Shown here: positions 49,428 to 59,300 of the stretch, piece by piece
Position numbering within the stretch: position 1 is the stretch's first letter
Layout: each line of letters begins with the position of its first letter
Virus record (IMG/VR): IMGVR_UViG_3300047499_000113
Coordinates: 62,001 to 126,000 of that record
DNA length: 64,000 nt
Source of the DNA: a virus
Reading direction: 5' to 3' (one strand)
The notes under the pieces: generated by a model
Database searches by the model: none
Told to the model about the DNA's origin: nothing
Seen by the model: the letters and a program-made list of their open reading frames with translations, nothing else
Translations under genes and position numbers: made by a program

Positions 49428-49912
49428 ATGAACTTCTCCAGATACCTAATAGCGGCTTTGAGAAGCTGGATGTTATCCAGAAAGCGCGCAAGTCCATTAT
49501 TGCATCTATCGCAGAGGAGACCTCGAATGATCTGAGTCAGATGATCATGATCCACGCTTAGACGCTTGAATTTCGTGCACTTTCGTTCGCAGATTGCACA
49601 TACACCATTCTGAGCTGCGAGCATCTGCTCATATTCTTCAACAGTGAGATTTCGACGCTGAAGGCTCCGAACTAACGGATAGTTAGGATGCTTCTCCTTC
49701 CAACGGAGATCTGCTTGTTTTTTATCCTCTGGGTCTCGAGCTGCTCTCCTAGCCTTCACTCTCTCAGGATGTCGTTTCTGATAATTCTCGACATTCACAC
49801 GTTGTTTGTCGAGATGGAACCCGCACTTCCAGGGAGTGAGACCTTTGGCTTTGCGATCGCGACAATCTTCGCATGGAGCATTTGTTGGTCTTGTAATTTC
49901 GAAAACGCTCAT
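49418..49912 (-). CDS. recombination endonuclease VII-like protein
   Basis: This 164 aa protein has ATG at 49912 overlapping the glycosyltransferase stop by 4 bases. An N-terminal CEDCRDRKA finger precedes a basic helical linker (EDKKQADLRWKEKHPNYPLV), then the endonuclease VII core: QNGVCAICERKCTKFKRL, SVDHDHLTQIIRGLLCDRCN and a C-terminal helix. T4 gp49 (EndoVII) resolves Holliday junctions before packaging. The CxxC/DHDH/CxxCN zinc-dependent centre is intact. Many phages carry such genes as mobile elements; here it sits between glycosylation genes. Confidence 0.8.
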   Translation of the reverse strand: MSVFEITRPTNAPCEDCRDRKAKGLTPWKCGFHLDKQRVNVENYQKRHPERVKARRAARDPEDKKQADLRWKEKHPNYPLVRSLQRRNLTVEEYEQMLAAQNGVCAICERKCTKFKRLSVDHDHLTQIIRGLLCDRCNNGLARFLDNIQLLKAAIRYLEKFICA

Positions 49913-52347
49913 TGTGCAGCCGCCTGGTATTCGGGGAGTTCCAGATCTGAGTCCACGCCTTGGAGAAGCATTTCTTCCCAATCTTTGGCGAGGTCATCCC
50001 AGCCAAAGTGCTCGGTGGCGTAAAGCTGTAGCTCGAGCCTATCCGCGTCGCCATCCTTCAGCAGAGCCGCCACAGTCGCATCGAGGAACCGGTTTTGGAA
50101 GTCAGCGTTCTTCCAATCGCCATGGACCATGGTGCCGCGATCGCCGACCGTCTCGTTGAGTGCGGCGAGTGGAGTAGTCACCATGCGGAGACCGGCGGCC
50201 TGCGCCTCCATGGCTGTGATGCACGAGGTTTCGGAGAACCAAGTCGGGTAGGCCCAGACTCCGCTCTTGAGCATCTCGCGCGCAAGCTCTTCTTGCGACA
50301 CGCGACCGTGGTAGAAAACGCCCTGATTCTTGAATTTTTCGATTGAATTCTTTAGGCTGATGATGGTCAGGCGCTGCGCATTATCGGCGCAGGCTTCCCA
50401 AGTCTGGAAACCGTAGTAGATGTGCAGCTCAGCGTCGGGCACACGCTCACGCAGTCGCGGCCAGATGTCGAAGAGCGCGTCGAGCCCGCGATCTGGACTC
50501 GAGGAATAGACGATTCGATGCGGACTGCGCTCGTGCTTCTGATCGAAGCGCGACAAATCGATGCCGTTTCTCGTCTTCTGCACCTTCTGCGGAGGCAGCC
50601 AGTTGTACCTCGACAACAGATTCTGGCGGTGCCAGTCAGAGAGCGCGAGGATACGGTCGATCTTGCCAGCGCGCTCTTGGTTCAGAGAGTCGCCGCAGTG
50701 GATGTCGTGCACCCAAAGAACTGAGTGCTTCCATCTGACGTTGTGGTGGGCGTCGACAGCCTCAGGGCGCCGCGACGTGATGAGTACGTCGCACGACAGG
50801 TCCTTGTACTTGTTGACGTCGAGATACTGCACTCCGTCGAACGTGTACTCGAGCGTTTTGTTGCTATTGCGCGGGCTGCAGTCGCCGAAGACGCGCACGC
50901 GGTGGCCTCGCGCCGCAAGGCGACGACCCATTTCGATGACGGCGGTCTCGGATCCTCCGATGCCATTGAGCTTGGCCGTTTCCGGGTTCCAAGCCTCGAC
51001 GCCGCGGCCGACATAGAAGACGATGTCGAGCTTTCCGTCCGGTGCTTGCGATTGTTCGACAGGCTTCGGGCCCTGAGGCGCCGGGATCTTGTTCTCCCGC
51101 TGCGTGGCTTCGAGAAAGTCGCGGACTTCCTTCGTAATCTTGCCGAGTTCGACAAGTCGATTGAGCTTCTGCTTGTATTCCTCGACCGCGTCGTACTCTT
51201 CGAAGACGCGCTTGTTGAGATTGAGCTGCTCGTCGTTCGGAAAGACTTGGAGAGCCTTCTTGATGCTCTCGACTGCACCCTTCGTGTCGCCTATCTTGCT
51301 CAGCGCCAGGTTGTAATACCTGTGGATCTCGAAGTTGCGCTCGAGCGGGTTCACGAAGAGAGTCGTTGCAGTCGGAGGCTTGTCCAGGCCCATGCGCGCG
51401 TAATGCACGCACCGCTGCCACCAGCGATGAGCGTTGTTGCCTCGCTGGGCCATGAAGTAGCAACCCTTGGCGACGGTGAAGTAGCCTTCACCCCAGTCCT
51501 CGCGAATGAGGATAGCCTTGAATCCCCACTCAATCGCTTTCTCGTATTCGGCTCGGTTCATGTAGTGGTTGGCGACGAGCTGCGCTGCCTGCCAGCGCTC
51601 GTCGTCCCAACCGGACTTGTCCATGTACAGAGCCAGCCACTTGATGGCCTCGTCGATGAGGCCGTTGTTGCCGCACTCCATCCCGAGGTAGTAGAGGTGC
51701 CGAGCGTCCTTGTCTCCACAAACCTCGTACTGCTTGCGGAGAATGCGCAGATTCCGGCCCGGCTCCATCTTCTTGTGGGCCGCGTTCCGGTGGTGGACGA
51801 TCTTCACCCGGTTGGTGTGCTGGCGGACGTCTGCGCCGAGCGGGCAAAGGACTTCGTGCACCCACCCGCGCCACTCGAAATGCTGCCGCGGGGTCACGAG
51901 CCTCTCGCGCTCGTGGACCATGTTCACGTTTCCCGCGTGGTCCCGGCTGTACTCGTACGGCATCATGACCAGCGACGGCTGGCCGTTGCGCGCCCGGTCA
52001 TATTCCTCGACGAGACTCCCTAGATTCTCGGCGCCGACCACCTCGTCGTCGCCGTCTATCCACATCACCCAAGGCTGCTTGGCGTGGCTGAAAGCACGGT
52101 TCCGGGCCTGATCGAAACGTAGAATCAGACCATTCGGATTCTCGGGCGTCCTCGTTGCCGGGGCATTGCACTCCGTATACGTCTCGACAAAATCCGCGTA
52201 CTTGCGCGCGATTTCGACCGAGTTGTCTTCGGAGCCCGTGTCGACGACGATCAGCTCGGCGACGTGCGGGCGGATTGACTTGAGGCAGTTCTCGAGTTGG
52301 CCGTGCTCATCGCGAACGATGAGGCACACGGAGATGGGAGCCACCAT
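49909..52347 (-). CDS. GT2 + TPR-like + GT-B glycosyltransferase fusion
   Basis: This 812 aa protein has ATG at 52347. The N-terminal domain (residues about 1-200) is a GT-A/GT2 fold: ISVCLIVRDEHGQLENCLKS, LIVVDTGSEDNS, then MWIDGDDEVVG with the metal-binding DxD. A helical repeat region (about 210-400; RHLYYLGMECGNNGLIDEAI, NRAEYEKAIEWGFKAILI, KGAVESIKKALQVFPNDEQL) looks like TPRs. The C-terminal part is a GT-B unit (VFYVGRGVEAWNPETAKLN, YSSSPDRGLDALFDIWPRL, FSETSCITAMEAQAAGLRMV). Two transferases and a TPR scaffold in one chain suggest processing of a protein acceptor, as in TPR-containing O-glycosyltransferases (inference). Confidence 0.8.
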   Translation of the reverse strand: MVAPISVCLIVRDEHGQLENCLKSIRPHVAELIVVDTGSEDNSVEIARKYADFVETYTECNAPATRTPENPNGLILRFDQARNRAFSHAKQPWVMWIDGDDEVVGAENLGSLVEEYDRARNGQPSLVMMPYEYSRDHAGNVNMVHERERLVTPRQHFEWRGWVHEVLCPLGADVRQHTNRVKIVHHRNAAHKKMEPGRNLRILRKQYEVCGDKDARHLYYLGMECGNNGLIDEAIKWLALYMDKSGWDDERWQAAQLVANHYMNRAEYEKAIEWGFKAILIREDWGEGYFTVAKGCYFMAQRGNNAHRWWQRCVHYARMGLDKPPTATTLFVNPLERNFEIHRYYNLALSKIGDTKGAVESIKKALQVFPNDEQLNLNKRVFEEYDAVEEYKQKLNRLVELGKITKEVRDFLEATQRENKIPAPQGPKPVEQSQAPDGKLDIVFYVGRGVEAWNPETAKLNGIGGSETAVIEMGRRLAARGHRVRVFGDCSPRNSNKTLEYTFDGVQYLDVNKYKDLSCDVLITSRRPEAVDAHHNVRWKHSVLWVHDIHCGDSLNQERAGKIDRILALSDWHRQNLLSRYNWLPPQKVQKTRNGIDLSRFDQKHERSPHRIVYSSSPDRGLDALFDIWPRLRERVPDAELHIYYGFQTWEACADNAQRLTIISLKNSIEKFKNQGVFYHGRVSQEELAREMLKSGVWAYPTWFSETSCITAMEAQAAGLRMVTTPLAALNETVGDRGTMVHGDWKNADFQNRFLDATVAALLKDGDADRLELQLYATEHFGWDDLAKDWEEMLLQGVDSDLELPEYQAAAQ

Positions 52348-52410
52348 GCGGTCTTGGTCTCTGTATGCGTGTGGACCGGCGAACCTGCCGGTCAATCACA
52401 CGTTACCGAG

Positions 52411-52737
52411 TTAGACTAGCGTGGCGAAAAACTCCATGTCCGAAATCGCCCGGTTGATGGTCATGATGGGAGCAGATTGGTCGAAGACCTTCAGTTGCGC
52501 CTTGTGAGGCGAATGGCTGTTGTGGGCTTCGACCCATTTCTGCATACCATCCATGGTCCCGTGCGTGAAGACGTGCACGCGATTCTGCTGATCCGGGATT
52601 CGGCACCAAGCGACGACGACCTGCTCAGACGAATGGGTAAGTTCCGAGACGGTCTGTTTCTCACCCTTCTCGTCCGTCTTGTCGACGTCGTTGAAGAGAT
52701 GGAACTTTCCGCCTTCTTGCTTGTAGAACGAACCCAT
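52411..52737 (-). CDS. hypothetical protein, 108 aa
   Basis: The protein starts MGSFYKQEGGKFHLFNDVDK and is mixed alpha/beta (SEQVVVAWCRIPDQQNRVHV, MDGMQKWVEAHNSHSPHKAQ), with no family recognised. The next upstream gene (52750) ends 12 bases before its start. It lies between the tail-fibre genes and the glycosyltransferases. The function is unknown. Confidence 0.5.
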   Translation of the reverse strand: MGSFYKQEGGKFHLFNDVDKTDEKGEKQTVSELTHSSEQVVVAWCRIPDQQNRVHVFTHGTMDGMQKWVEAHNSHSPHKAQLKVFDQSAPIMTINRAISDMEFFATLV

Positions 52738-52749
52738 TCGCCACCCTAC

Positions 52750-53673
52750 TCAGGTCATCTGGGAATACGAGGCGTACGCGTCGATGCACTGGCCGCGGAA
52801 GCTCATGTTGGTCCACGGCGTGGTTTGCGACGTGTACGCGTTGGAGATTGCCGTGTGAGCGGTCTCCATCGTCGCGAGAGCGCCTGGAGCTCCAGTCCAG
52901 TAGGACTCGTTACCAAGGCCCGAATCAGTCTCTGATCCGCAGAACAGGCCAAAATCACGCGCCGAGGCCGTCACGCTCGCGTAGTTGTACCAGAACGCGA
53001 ACTCATTGATCTGCGTTGTCGAGTTGTTGGAGTAACACCCGACCGCAACGAAGTCCGCGTTATCAATGAGGTTCAGACCCTCGAGCTGGCTCGCCTTGCC
53101 GTTGTAGGAGAAAGAGAGCGCTGCAGAGGACGGATCTGCGAGCCACTCGGTGGCGAAACATCCGACCGGGATGTGAAGCACGCGACGAGCAGCCTGCATC
53201 AGGTCACACAGACCGATCGGGTCCGCAGTCGTGTACCCGGTGACCGAGTAGTATTCGACGTCGAAAATGAGCCCGTCGAAGCCACCAGCCTCGTTCGTGA
53301 TGGAGCCGGTCTGCGCAATGGCGTTGAACTGCGCGATGTTCTTGATGATGTTGGAAGCCACCCAGCCCTGCTGCTGACCCCACGTGGTGTCGCCGGCGAG
53401 GGCGTAGACGCGGATACCGGAAGCGTGGCACCAGTGAATGAACTTCGCCATTTGCTGCTGGTTGGCCACACTCCAGTTCGAGCCACCGATATACTCCCAC
53501 ATGTCGAGGAAGATGAGGTTGACCCCCTTCGACGAGCACCAGTTCAACACGCTCTGGATGTTGGCGTCGCTCCCGATGACGCCCGAGCTACCTGTAGCAG
53601 GAACCCACAGAAACATGGCTCGGTCCATGTTCGAATTCGGAGGTGTCGGGACTGTAACGGCGGTGATCGTCAT
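52750..53673 (-). CDS. TIM-barrel-like glycosidase or lectin-type tail protein
   Basis: This 307 aa protein has ATG at 53673 (MTITAVTVPTPPNSNMDRAM). The fold looks like a TIM barrel of the sugar-active kind: MFLWVPATGSSG, NLIFLDMWEYIG, RVYALAGDTTW, FDGLIFDVEYYSVTGY with acidic residues (D..D.E) at the end of a strand where the catalytic pair would be, HIPVGCFATEWLAD and FVAVGCYSN. The sequence is Ser/Thr/Asn-rich, as in secreted or virion surface enzymes. It lies among fibre genes, so a polysaccharide-degrading or binding tail component is proposed. No exact GH family can be named without a search. Confidence 0.5.
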   Translation of the reverse strand: MTITAVTVPTPPNSNMDRAMFLWVPATGSSGVIGSDANIQSVLNWCSSKGVNLIFLDMWEYIGGSNWSVANQQQMAKFIHWCHASGIRVYALAGDTTWGQQQGWVASNIIKNIAQFNAIAQTGSITNEAGGFDGLIFDVEYYSVTGYTTADPIGLCDLMQAARRVLHIPVGCFATEWLADPSSAALSFSYNGKASQLEGLNLIDNADFVAVGCYSNNSTTQINEFAFWYNYASVTASARDFGLFCGSETDSGLGNESYWTGAPGALATMETAHTAISNAYTSQTTPWTNMSFRGQCIDAYASYSQMT

Positions 53674-53722
53674 ATGTTTCGTCTCCTGAATCATCTAGCA
53701 ATGATGGAAGATGATAGACGAT

Positions 53723-54481
53723 CTAGAATTGGACATATTCGAACGTCGCGTAGGCTGTTGATACCGTTGCCGCGCCAGGCTTCTCGTTGACGAAGATGAA
53801 GTCAGGGCCAAGCACCGGGATCGCCGTCCCGAAGGGCACAAGCACTTCGCCAGGACCCCCGTGCGGGAAAAAGCCGCCCATATTGAGCTGCGGGAGATTG
53901 GTCGCGAGTGGATTTTGCTGGTGCATCAAATTAGTCGCACCTCCAGCCGCCGTCGCTCCGGCGTAGATGTCGAGGATGTAACAGGTCACACCTGTTGGCA
54001 CATAGTGCTGTGCCCAGAATGTCTGGTTGTCGGTCGCCGCAATAGATCCCCAAGCGCCTCCGGTACCGCCCGTGTTAACATCGATGCTAATAGTGCCGAC
54101 GTTGCCACCAGTCGTCCCCGTCATTGTGACCAACATGGCCTCGATGAACGCGATGGTGGTGCTCACGGTATTCACGGCCGTCGTGCCATTCATCGTCACG
54201 ACTTCTTGATTGAGCGTAAAGGTTGTATCGAGGTAGCTGACCGTGACCTGTTGGGCTCCCGTCCCCGCCGAGGCATCGTTCACACTCGAAGAGACAAGGC
54301 TGCGTTGGGCGTTGGCCCCCTGAGGCGCGTATACCGTGGCGCGAACGACCTTCCCACCCGTACCGGACGTGCCGACGTAACCAACGGCAACACCTCGAGT
54401 CGCACTCGGGGGCAGTCCGCCAATCCTGGCAAGATCGAGAGTTGTGAGCGCTTGCGTGCCGTCGAGTAGTCCAAGACCCAT
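53723..54481 (-). CDS. fibre/baseplate structural protein, paralogue of the next upstream gene
   Basis: This 252 aa protein carries a domain of about 130 residues that also occurs in the C-terminal half of the protein at 54484: DASAGTGAQQVTVSYLD, EVVTMNGTTAVNTVSTT, FIEAMLVTMTGTTGGNVGTI, then TDNQTFWAQHYVPTGVTCYI. It is beta-rich and Gly/Thr/Ala-rich, and its last residues resemble those of the paralogue (FEYVQF here, FDWVEF there). Domains of this composition form trimeric adhesion or baseplate parts in phages. ATG at 54481 is clear. The exact attachment point is unknown. Confidence 0.55.
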   Translation of the reverse strand: MGLGLLDGTQALTTLDLARIGGLPPSATRGVAVGYVGTSGTGGKVVRATVYAPQGANAQRSLVSSSVNDASAGTGAQQVTVSYLDTTFTLNQEVVTMNGTTAVNTVSTTIAFIEAMLVTMTGTTGGNVGTISIDVNTGGTGGAWGSIAATDNQTFWAQHYVPTGVTCYILDIYAGATAAGGATNLMHQQNPLATNLPQLNMGGFFPHGGPGEVLVPFGTAIPVLGPDFIFVNEKPGAATVSTAYATFEYVQF

Positions 54482-54483
54482 GT

Positions 54484-55920
54484 TTAGAACTCCACCCAGT
54501 CGAAAGATGCATCAATTAGATTTCCCGAAGTGCTCGCCCTGTAGAACCGAATGCGCGCCGGACCCGCAATGACAGAAGTTGGTTCTGTCGAGCGAGCATA
54601 TCCTCCATAGCGAGCCCCTGGGCCAACATGAAGCGTGGTCTCGGCGGGTCCGGTTGCGATTGGATTGATGACGCGAAGGAGTGTCGTGAATGAACTCTCA
54701 ACTCCCGTGTTATCCCACTGAATGCCGACGATGTAGCAGGTCTTTCCGGTCTGAACGTAATGCATCCCCAAGAACGTCTGATTGTCACCACCTGCGATGA
54801 TCGAGCCAGTGCCGATAGTCGTGATCGTCCCGCCGCCACCCGCGTTGTTCACGTAGAGCGTGATGACCCCTGCGTTCACCCCACCGCTACCAGCCCTCGT
54901 CACTATAAGGCTCTCGATGAATCGGTAGCTGTTCACCGTTGCCACTGCTGTCGTGCCGTTCATGGACACAACTTCAGTGAGTCGGTTCATGTTTCCGTCG
55001 AATCCGACTACCGTGACTTGCTGAGCGCCCGTGCCCGCTGAGGCATCACTCGCACTCGCCGATTTGAGGGATCGAATTGCAGCGGAAGTCTGCTCTGTAT
55101 ATGCAGTCGCAGACAATTGTCCCGCAGAACCCGAAGAATTGAAACCAACCGTGTGGCCGACGTATGCACCAGAAATCCTTGCGACTGCCGCCGCGTAGGC
55201 AAAATTTCCAGTTAGAGCGAGACCATTAACGTCGGTAATAATAGAGCGCAGAGTGTTGGAAGCGTCGATACCTCCAACCATGGCGGCTGTAGGTGGCATG
55301 GCGCCAGTAACGCCAATTGGACCATCGAACAGAGTGGATGGATCTCTAACTTGGCTCGCCCGCATCGCACAGTTCGCCGAGCCTGAAGTGAACGCAGAAA
55401 CTCTGACGCGAGCGTGCGATGCGCCACCTGCACCGACGATCGTTTTACCTGTAGTTCCATTCGCCGAAGAGAATACGATAGTCGAAGCTTTGGAACCTGT
55501 CGCCGGATCGTCAAAAAATGACGTGTTCCAAGTAGTTCCACCATCAAAGGAGATTTCGGGAACGATCGTGCCGATGAGTGTACCTGAAAGAAGCTGGAAT
55601 CCAACGCTCTGCGATCCCGCGAGTGCCACCTGAACCGCTGCATTCAACGCATTCAGAAGCCCAGAGCCTGTTGTATCAGGAATTTGAGTGGAAAGAACTC
55701 CACCTGTGGGGCCGCCAGCGGCACCAAGTCCGACCACGGTCGCATTGAGGTTCGCTGCGGTCGGCTGCGTGACTTGAATGGGTCCCGTCACGCCAACTGG
55801 CATCATGCCGTTTTGGCCCTGCACAGTCATCACCCCGCCCGTGGGCGAGGGGAATCCGGGGGTCCCCTGGCTCGTATCGACGAAGATCGGGGCGGGAGCA
55901 GCTACTATCACCGCGGGCAC
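54484..55920 (-). CDS. fibre/baseplate structural protein, 478 aa
   Basis: It starts at GTG 55920. The N-terminal 200 residues contain a Gly/Thr/Pro-rich segment with collagen-like traces (GVTGPIQVTQPTAANLNATV), then ATGSKASTIVFSSANGTTGK. A second domain (ITGNFAYAAAVARISGAYVG) precedes the shared C-terminal module DASAGTGAQQVTVVGFD and EVVSMNGTTAVATVNSY. The module is duplicated in the protein at 53723. Composition and position suggest a tail-fibre-associated or baseplate spike component that is exported only as part of the virion (no signal peptide). Its start overlaps the endonuclease gene at 55908 by 13 bases. Confidence 0.55.
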   Translation of the reverse strand: MPAVIVAAPAPIFVDTSQGTPGFPSPTGGVMTVQGQNGMMPVGVTGPIQVTQPTAANLNATVVGLGAAGGPTGGVLSTQIPDTTGSGLLNALNAAVQVALAGSQSVGFQLLSGTLIGTIVPEISFDGGTTWNTSFFDDPATGSKASTIVFSSANGTTGKTIVGAGGASHARVRVSAFTSGSANCAMRASQVRDPSTLFDGPIGVTGAMPPTAAMVGGIDASNTLRSIITDVNGLALTGNFAYAAAVARISGAYVGHTVGFNSSGSAGQLSATAYTEQTSAAIRSLKSASASDASAGTGAQQVTVVGFDGNMNRLTEVVSMNGTTAVATVNSYRFIESLIVTRAGSGGVNAGVITLYVNNAGGGGTITTIGTGSIIAGGDNQTFLGMHYVQTGKTCYIVGIQWDNTGVESSFTTLLRVINPIATGPAETTLHVGPGARYGGYARSTEPTSVIAGPARIRFYRASTSGNLIDASFDWVEF

Positions 55921-56345
55921 TTTGACTTCTCCAGATACTCGGCGGCCATCCGCAACTGAATGGAACTGTCTTTCATCAGCTCAAGAGCCCTATTGCAATC
56001 TGTGCATAGAAGACCACGGATCACGTTTGTCTTGTGATCGCGGTCCACGGAAAGACGGATGACTTTGCCGTTTATCGTGCGCACTTCCTTCTCGCGACAT
56101 ATGGCACAGACTCCATTCTGTTCAACGAGAATTTGATCATAGTCTTCAGGAGGGATGCCGTAATCGTTCTTGAGGTTTCGTCGACGGACGCTCTCAGAGT
56201 GGAGAGGATCTAACCCATCGCGTTCGCGCCGAGTCGCAACACTTCTTTTTTTGCTGGCGGCATACGCTTCTGGATTCAGTTCACGGCTTTTCTTACTCCG
56301 TTCTATAGATGCTGCCTTCCTTTTCTGGGGGTCTTTGTACGGCAT
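55908..56345 (-). CDS. endonuclease VII-like protein
   Basis: This 145 aa protein has ATG at 56345, overlapping the collagen-like gene's stop in TAATG. A basic N-terminus (KDPQKRKAASIERSKKSREL) leads to the core QNGVCAICREKEVRT, LSVDRDHKTNVIRGLLCTDC and a C-terminal helix. Relative to the protein at 49418 the first His of DHDH is Arg (DRDH), so activity may be altered. It is the second EndoVII-type gene of the window. It is inserted between two structural genes and is AT-rich, a sign of mobility. Confidence 0.75.
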   Translation of the reverse strand: MPYKDPQKRKAASIERSKKSRELNPEAYAASKKRSVATRRERDGLDPLHSESVRRRNLKNDYGIPPEDYDQILVEQNGVCAICREKEVRTINGKVIRLSVDRDHKTNVIRGLLCTDCNRALELMKDSSIQLRMAAEYLEKSKCPR

Positions 56346-59300
56346 TAGATATTCCTGACTTCGGTGTACGAAATGAGCGTGTTACCTGAGTAGGTATATG
56401 TGATCGTCACTTGTCCAATGACGGTGACGCCATCAGAAGCATAGGTTTTGCGAACTTCCTGCGTGACTCGAGAACCCGAGTAGGTGTAGTCGATGGATTT
56501 GAGGAGGGTGCTCGTAGCGTGATTCGTCCAAGTCTCTCGATAGACCTTGCTCCCAGAGTAAGTCGCTGCGTAATCGTTGGTGACCTCGACGGGATCGTTG
56601 CAAGCGAGCAGGAAGTCATTGTAGCTAGGACCGGTGACTGACGGACCGGTTGCTCCTTGCGGTCCAGTTGCACCGGTGCTTCCAACAGGACCCGTTGCTC
56701 CCTGGGGGCCAGTTTGCCCTTGTGGCCCTGTTGCTCCTTGAGGCCCCGTAGCGCCAGTGCGACCAGCGGCTCCAGTTGGTCCTGTCGCGCCTTGCGGTCC
56801 CGTCGACCCGGTGACACCTGGTGAACCTTGAGCACCTTGCGGACCGGTCGATCCGGTAACACCTGGCGAGCCTTGAGTCCCCTGCGGACCGGTAGCTCCA
56901 GTTGATCCGGCGGGGCCGGTGGCGCCTTGTGGTCCTGTGGCACCCGTCGGTCCAATTTGGCCAGTAGGTCCTTGCGATCCGACCGGTCCCGTAGCACCTT
57001 GAGGACCTGTTGCTCCAGGAGATCCTTGCTGCCCTTGTGGACCTGTAGCGCCTGGAGATCCCTGTGCACCCTGGGGCCCTATCGGTCCTGTCGGCCCAGT
57101 GGCCCCGGTAACTCCGGGAGAACCCTGCAGCCCTTGTGGTCCTGTAGCGCCGGTAACACCAGGTGAACCCTGAGGGCCTTGCGGCCCGGTAGATCCTGTA
57201 CTTCCGACAGGGCCTGTCTGTCCTTGAGGCCCGGTTGCTCCCGTAGCGCCAATTGGTCCGGTCGGACCTTGTGGCCCAGTAGCCCCCGTGATTCCAGGTG
57301 AACCCTGCTGCCCTTGTGGACCTGTAGCGCCAGTGCGACCAGCGGCTCCAGTTGGTCCTGTCGCGCCTTGCGGTCCGGTCGCTCCTGTAGCTCCAATGGG
57401 GCCGGTCGCACCCTGAGGACCAATGGGACCAGTCGATCCTTGAGGACCCGTGGCTCCGGTGCTACCAATAGGACCAGTGGAACCCGTGACTCCGGGGCTC
57501 CCTTGGGATCCTTGAGGTCCGGTGGCGCCGGTAGATCCAATGGGCCCAGTTGCACCTTGTGGTCCTGTAGCGCCGGTAACACCAGGTGAACCCTGAGGAC
57601 CTTGCGGCCCAGTCGACCCAGTGACTCCGGGTGAACCTTGAGGTCCCTGTGGACCTGTAGCGCCGGTGCTCCCGATAGGACCAGTCGCTCCTTGCGGACC
57701 GGTGGGTCCAGTCGCACCGATCTGTCCAGTTGGACCATGCGGACCGGTCGCGCCAGTGCTTCCAATCGGGCCAGTCGACCCAGTTACTCCAGGCGAACCT
57801 TGTGCGCCTTGAGGACCGGTGGCACCAGTTGAACCAACCGGGCCCGTAGCACCCTGCGGTCCGGTGCTTCCCGTTACCCCTGGACTACCCTGCTGACCTT
57901 GCGGACCGGTGGGGCCAGTGGCACCAGTAGAACCGACCGGACCCGTGGCACCCTGCGGTCCAGTGGAACCCGTACTACCGATTTGTCCAGTTGGGCCCTG
58001 GGGTCCTGTAGTTCCGGTTACCCCCGGGGATCCCTGAGGACCAATAGGACCGGTTGGGCCCGTATTTCCTGTGACTCCGGGTGAACCCTGCGGGCCTTGG
58101 GGTCCAGTTGCTCCTGTGGATCCTATGGGGCCAGTTGAACCTTGCGGTCCTGTGGCTCCGGTGCTCCCAATTGGGCCAGTCGATCCTTGTGGTCCAGTTG
58201 CTCCTGTGACTCCCGGCGACCCCTGCGAACCTTGAGGGCCAGTGGCACCCGTGACCCCTGGGCTGCCCTGTTGACCTTGGGGGCCTGTAGCGCCAGTGCT
58301 GCCAATCGGACCAGTTTGTCCCTGAGGACCGGTAGGACCGGTAGGACCCGTAACTCCTGGCGATCCCTGCGAACCTTGCGGGCCCGTTGAACCAGTGACC
58401 CCGGTGACTCCAGGAGATCCTTGCTGACCCTGAGGTCCAATGGCGCCAGTGCTGCCTACAGGACCAGTCGGACCGGTTGCACCCGTCGAACCGATCGGGC
58501 CGGTTTGCCCCTGTGGACCGGTGGCGCCCGTAGACCCTATCGGGCCAGTTGAGCCCTGAGGCCCTGTGGCGCCCTTTACGCCAGGGGACCCTTGGGGGCC
58601 TGTACTTCCGGTTGAGCCTTGCGGTCCAGTCGACCCAGTAACTCCCGGACTTCCTTGTTGTCCTTGAGGTCCGGTTGACCCCGTGACGCCAGGAGAGCCC
58701 TGCTGACCTTGCGGGCCGGTCGCACCGGTAGACCCGATCGGGCCGGTTGGACCTTGGGGACCGGTTGCGCCAGTGCTACCCACAGGACCGGTCGAGCCCT
58801 GAGCACCTGTCGCTCCTGTGACTCCTGGCGATCCTTGTGTTCCCTGAGGTCCGGTAGCACCGGTCGGTCCGACATCGCCAGTCGGTCCCTGAGGTCCTGT
58901 GGAACCTGTGACTCCCGGTGATCCTTGAGGTCCTTGCGGTCCTGTCGATCCGGTTGGGCCCTGTGGACCAGTCGATCCAGTTTGGCCCTGAGGACCTGTG
59001 CTGCCAGTGACACCAGGCGATCCCTGAGCGCCTTGGGGGCCCGTTGGACCCGTGACGCCTGGCGATCCTTGAGTTCCTTGCGGACCAGTTGCACCTGTGG
59101 AACCGATCTGGCCGGTTGGTCCTTGCGGGCCGGTCGACCCCGTAGACCCTATTGGTCCGGTCGCTCCCGTGATGCCTGGTGAGCCTTGAGGTCCTGTGGC
59201 GCCAGTGACCCCGTCAGCACCAGTAGCACCCTGCGGTCCGGTCGCTCCTATAACGCCAGGAGATCCCTGCGGTCCAATAGAACCAGTCGCACCTGTGACA

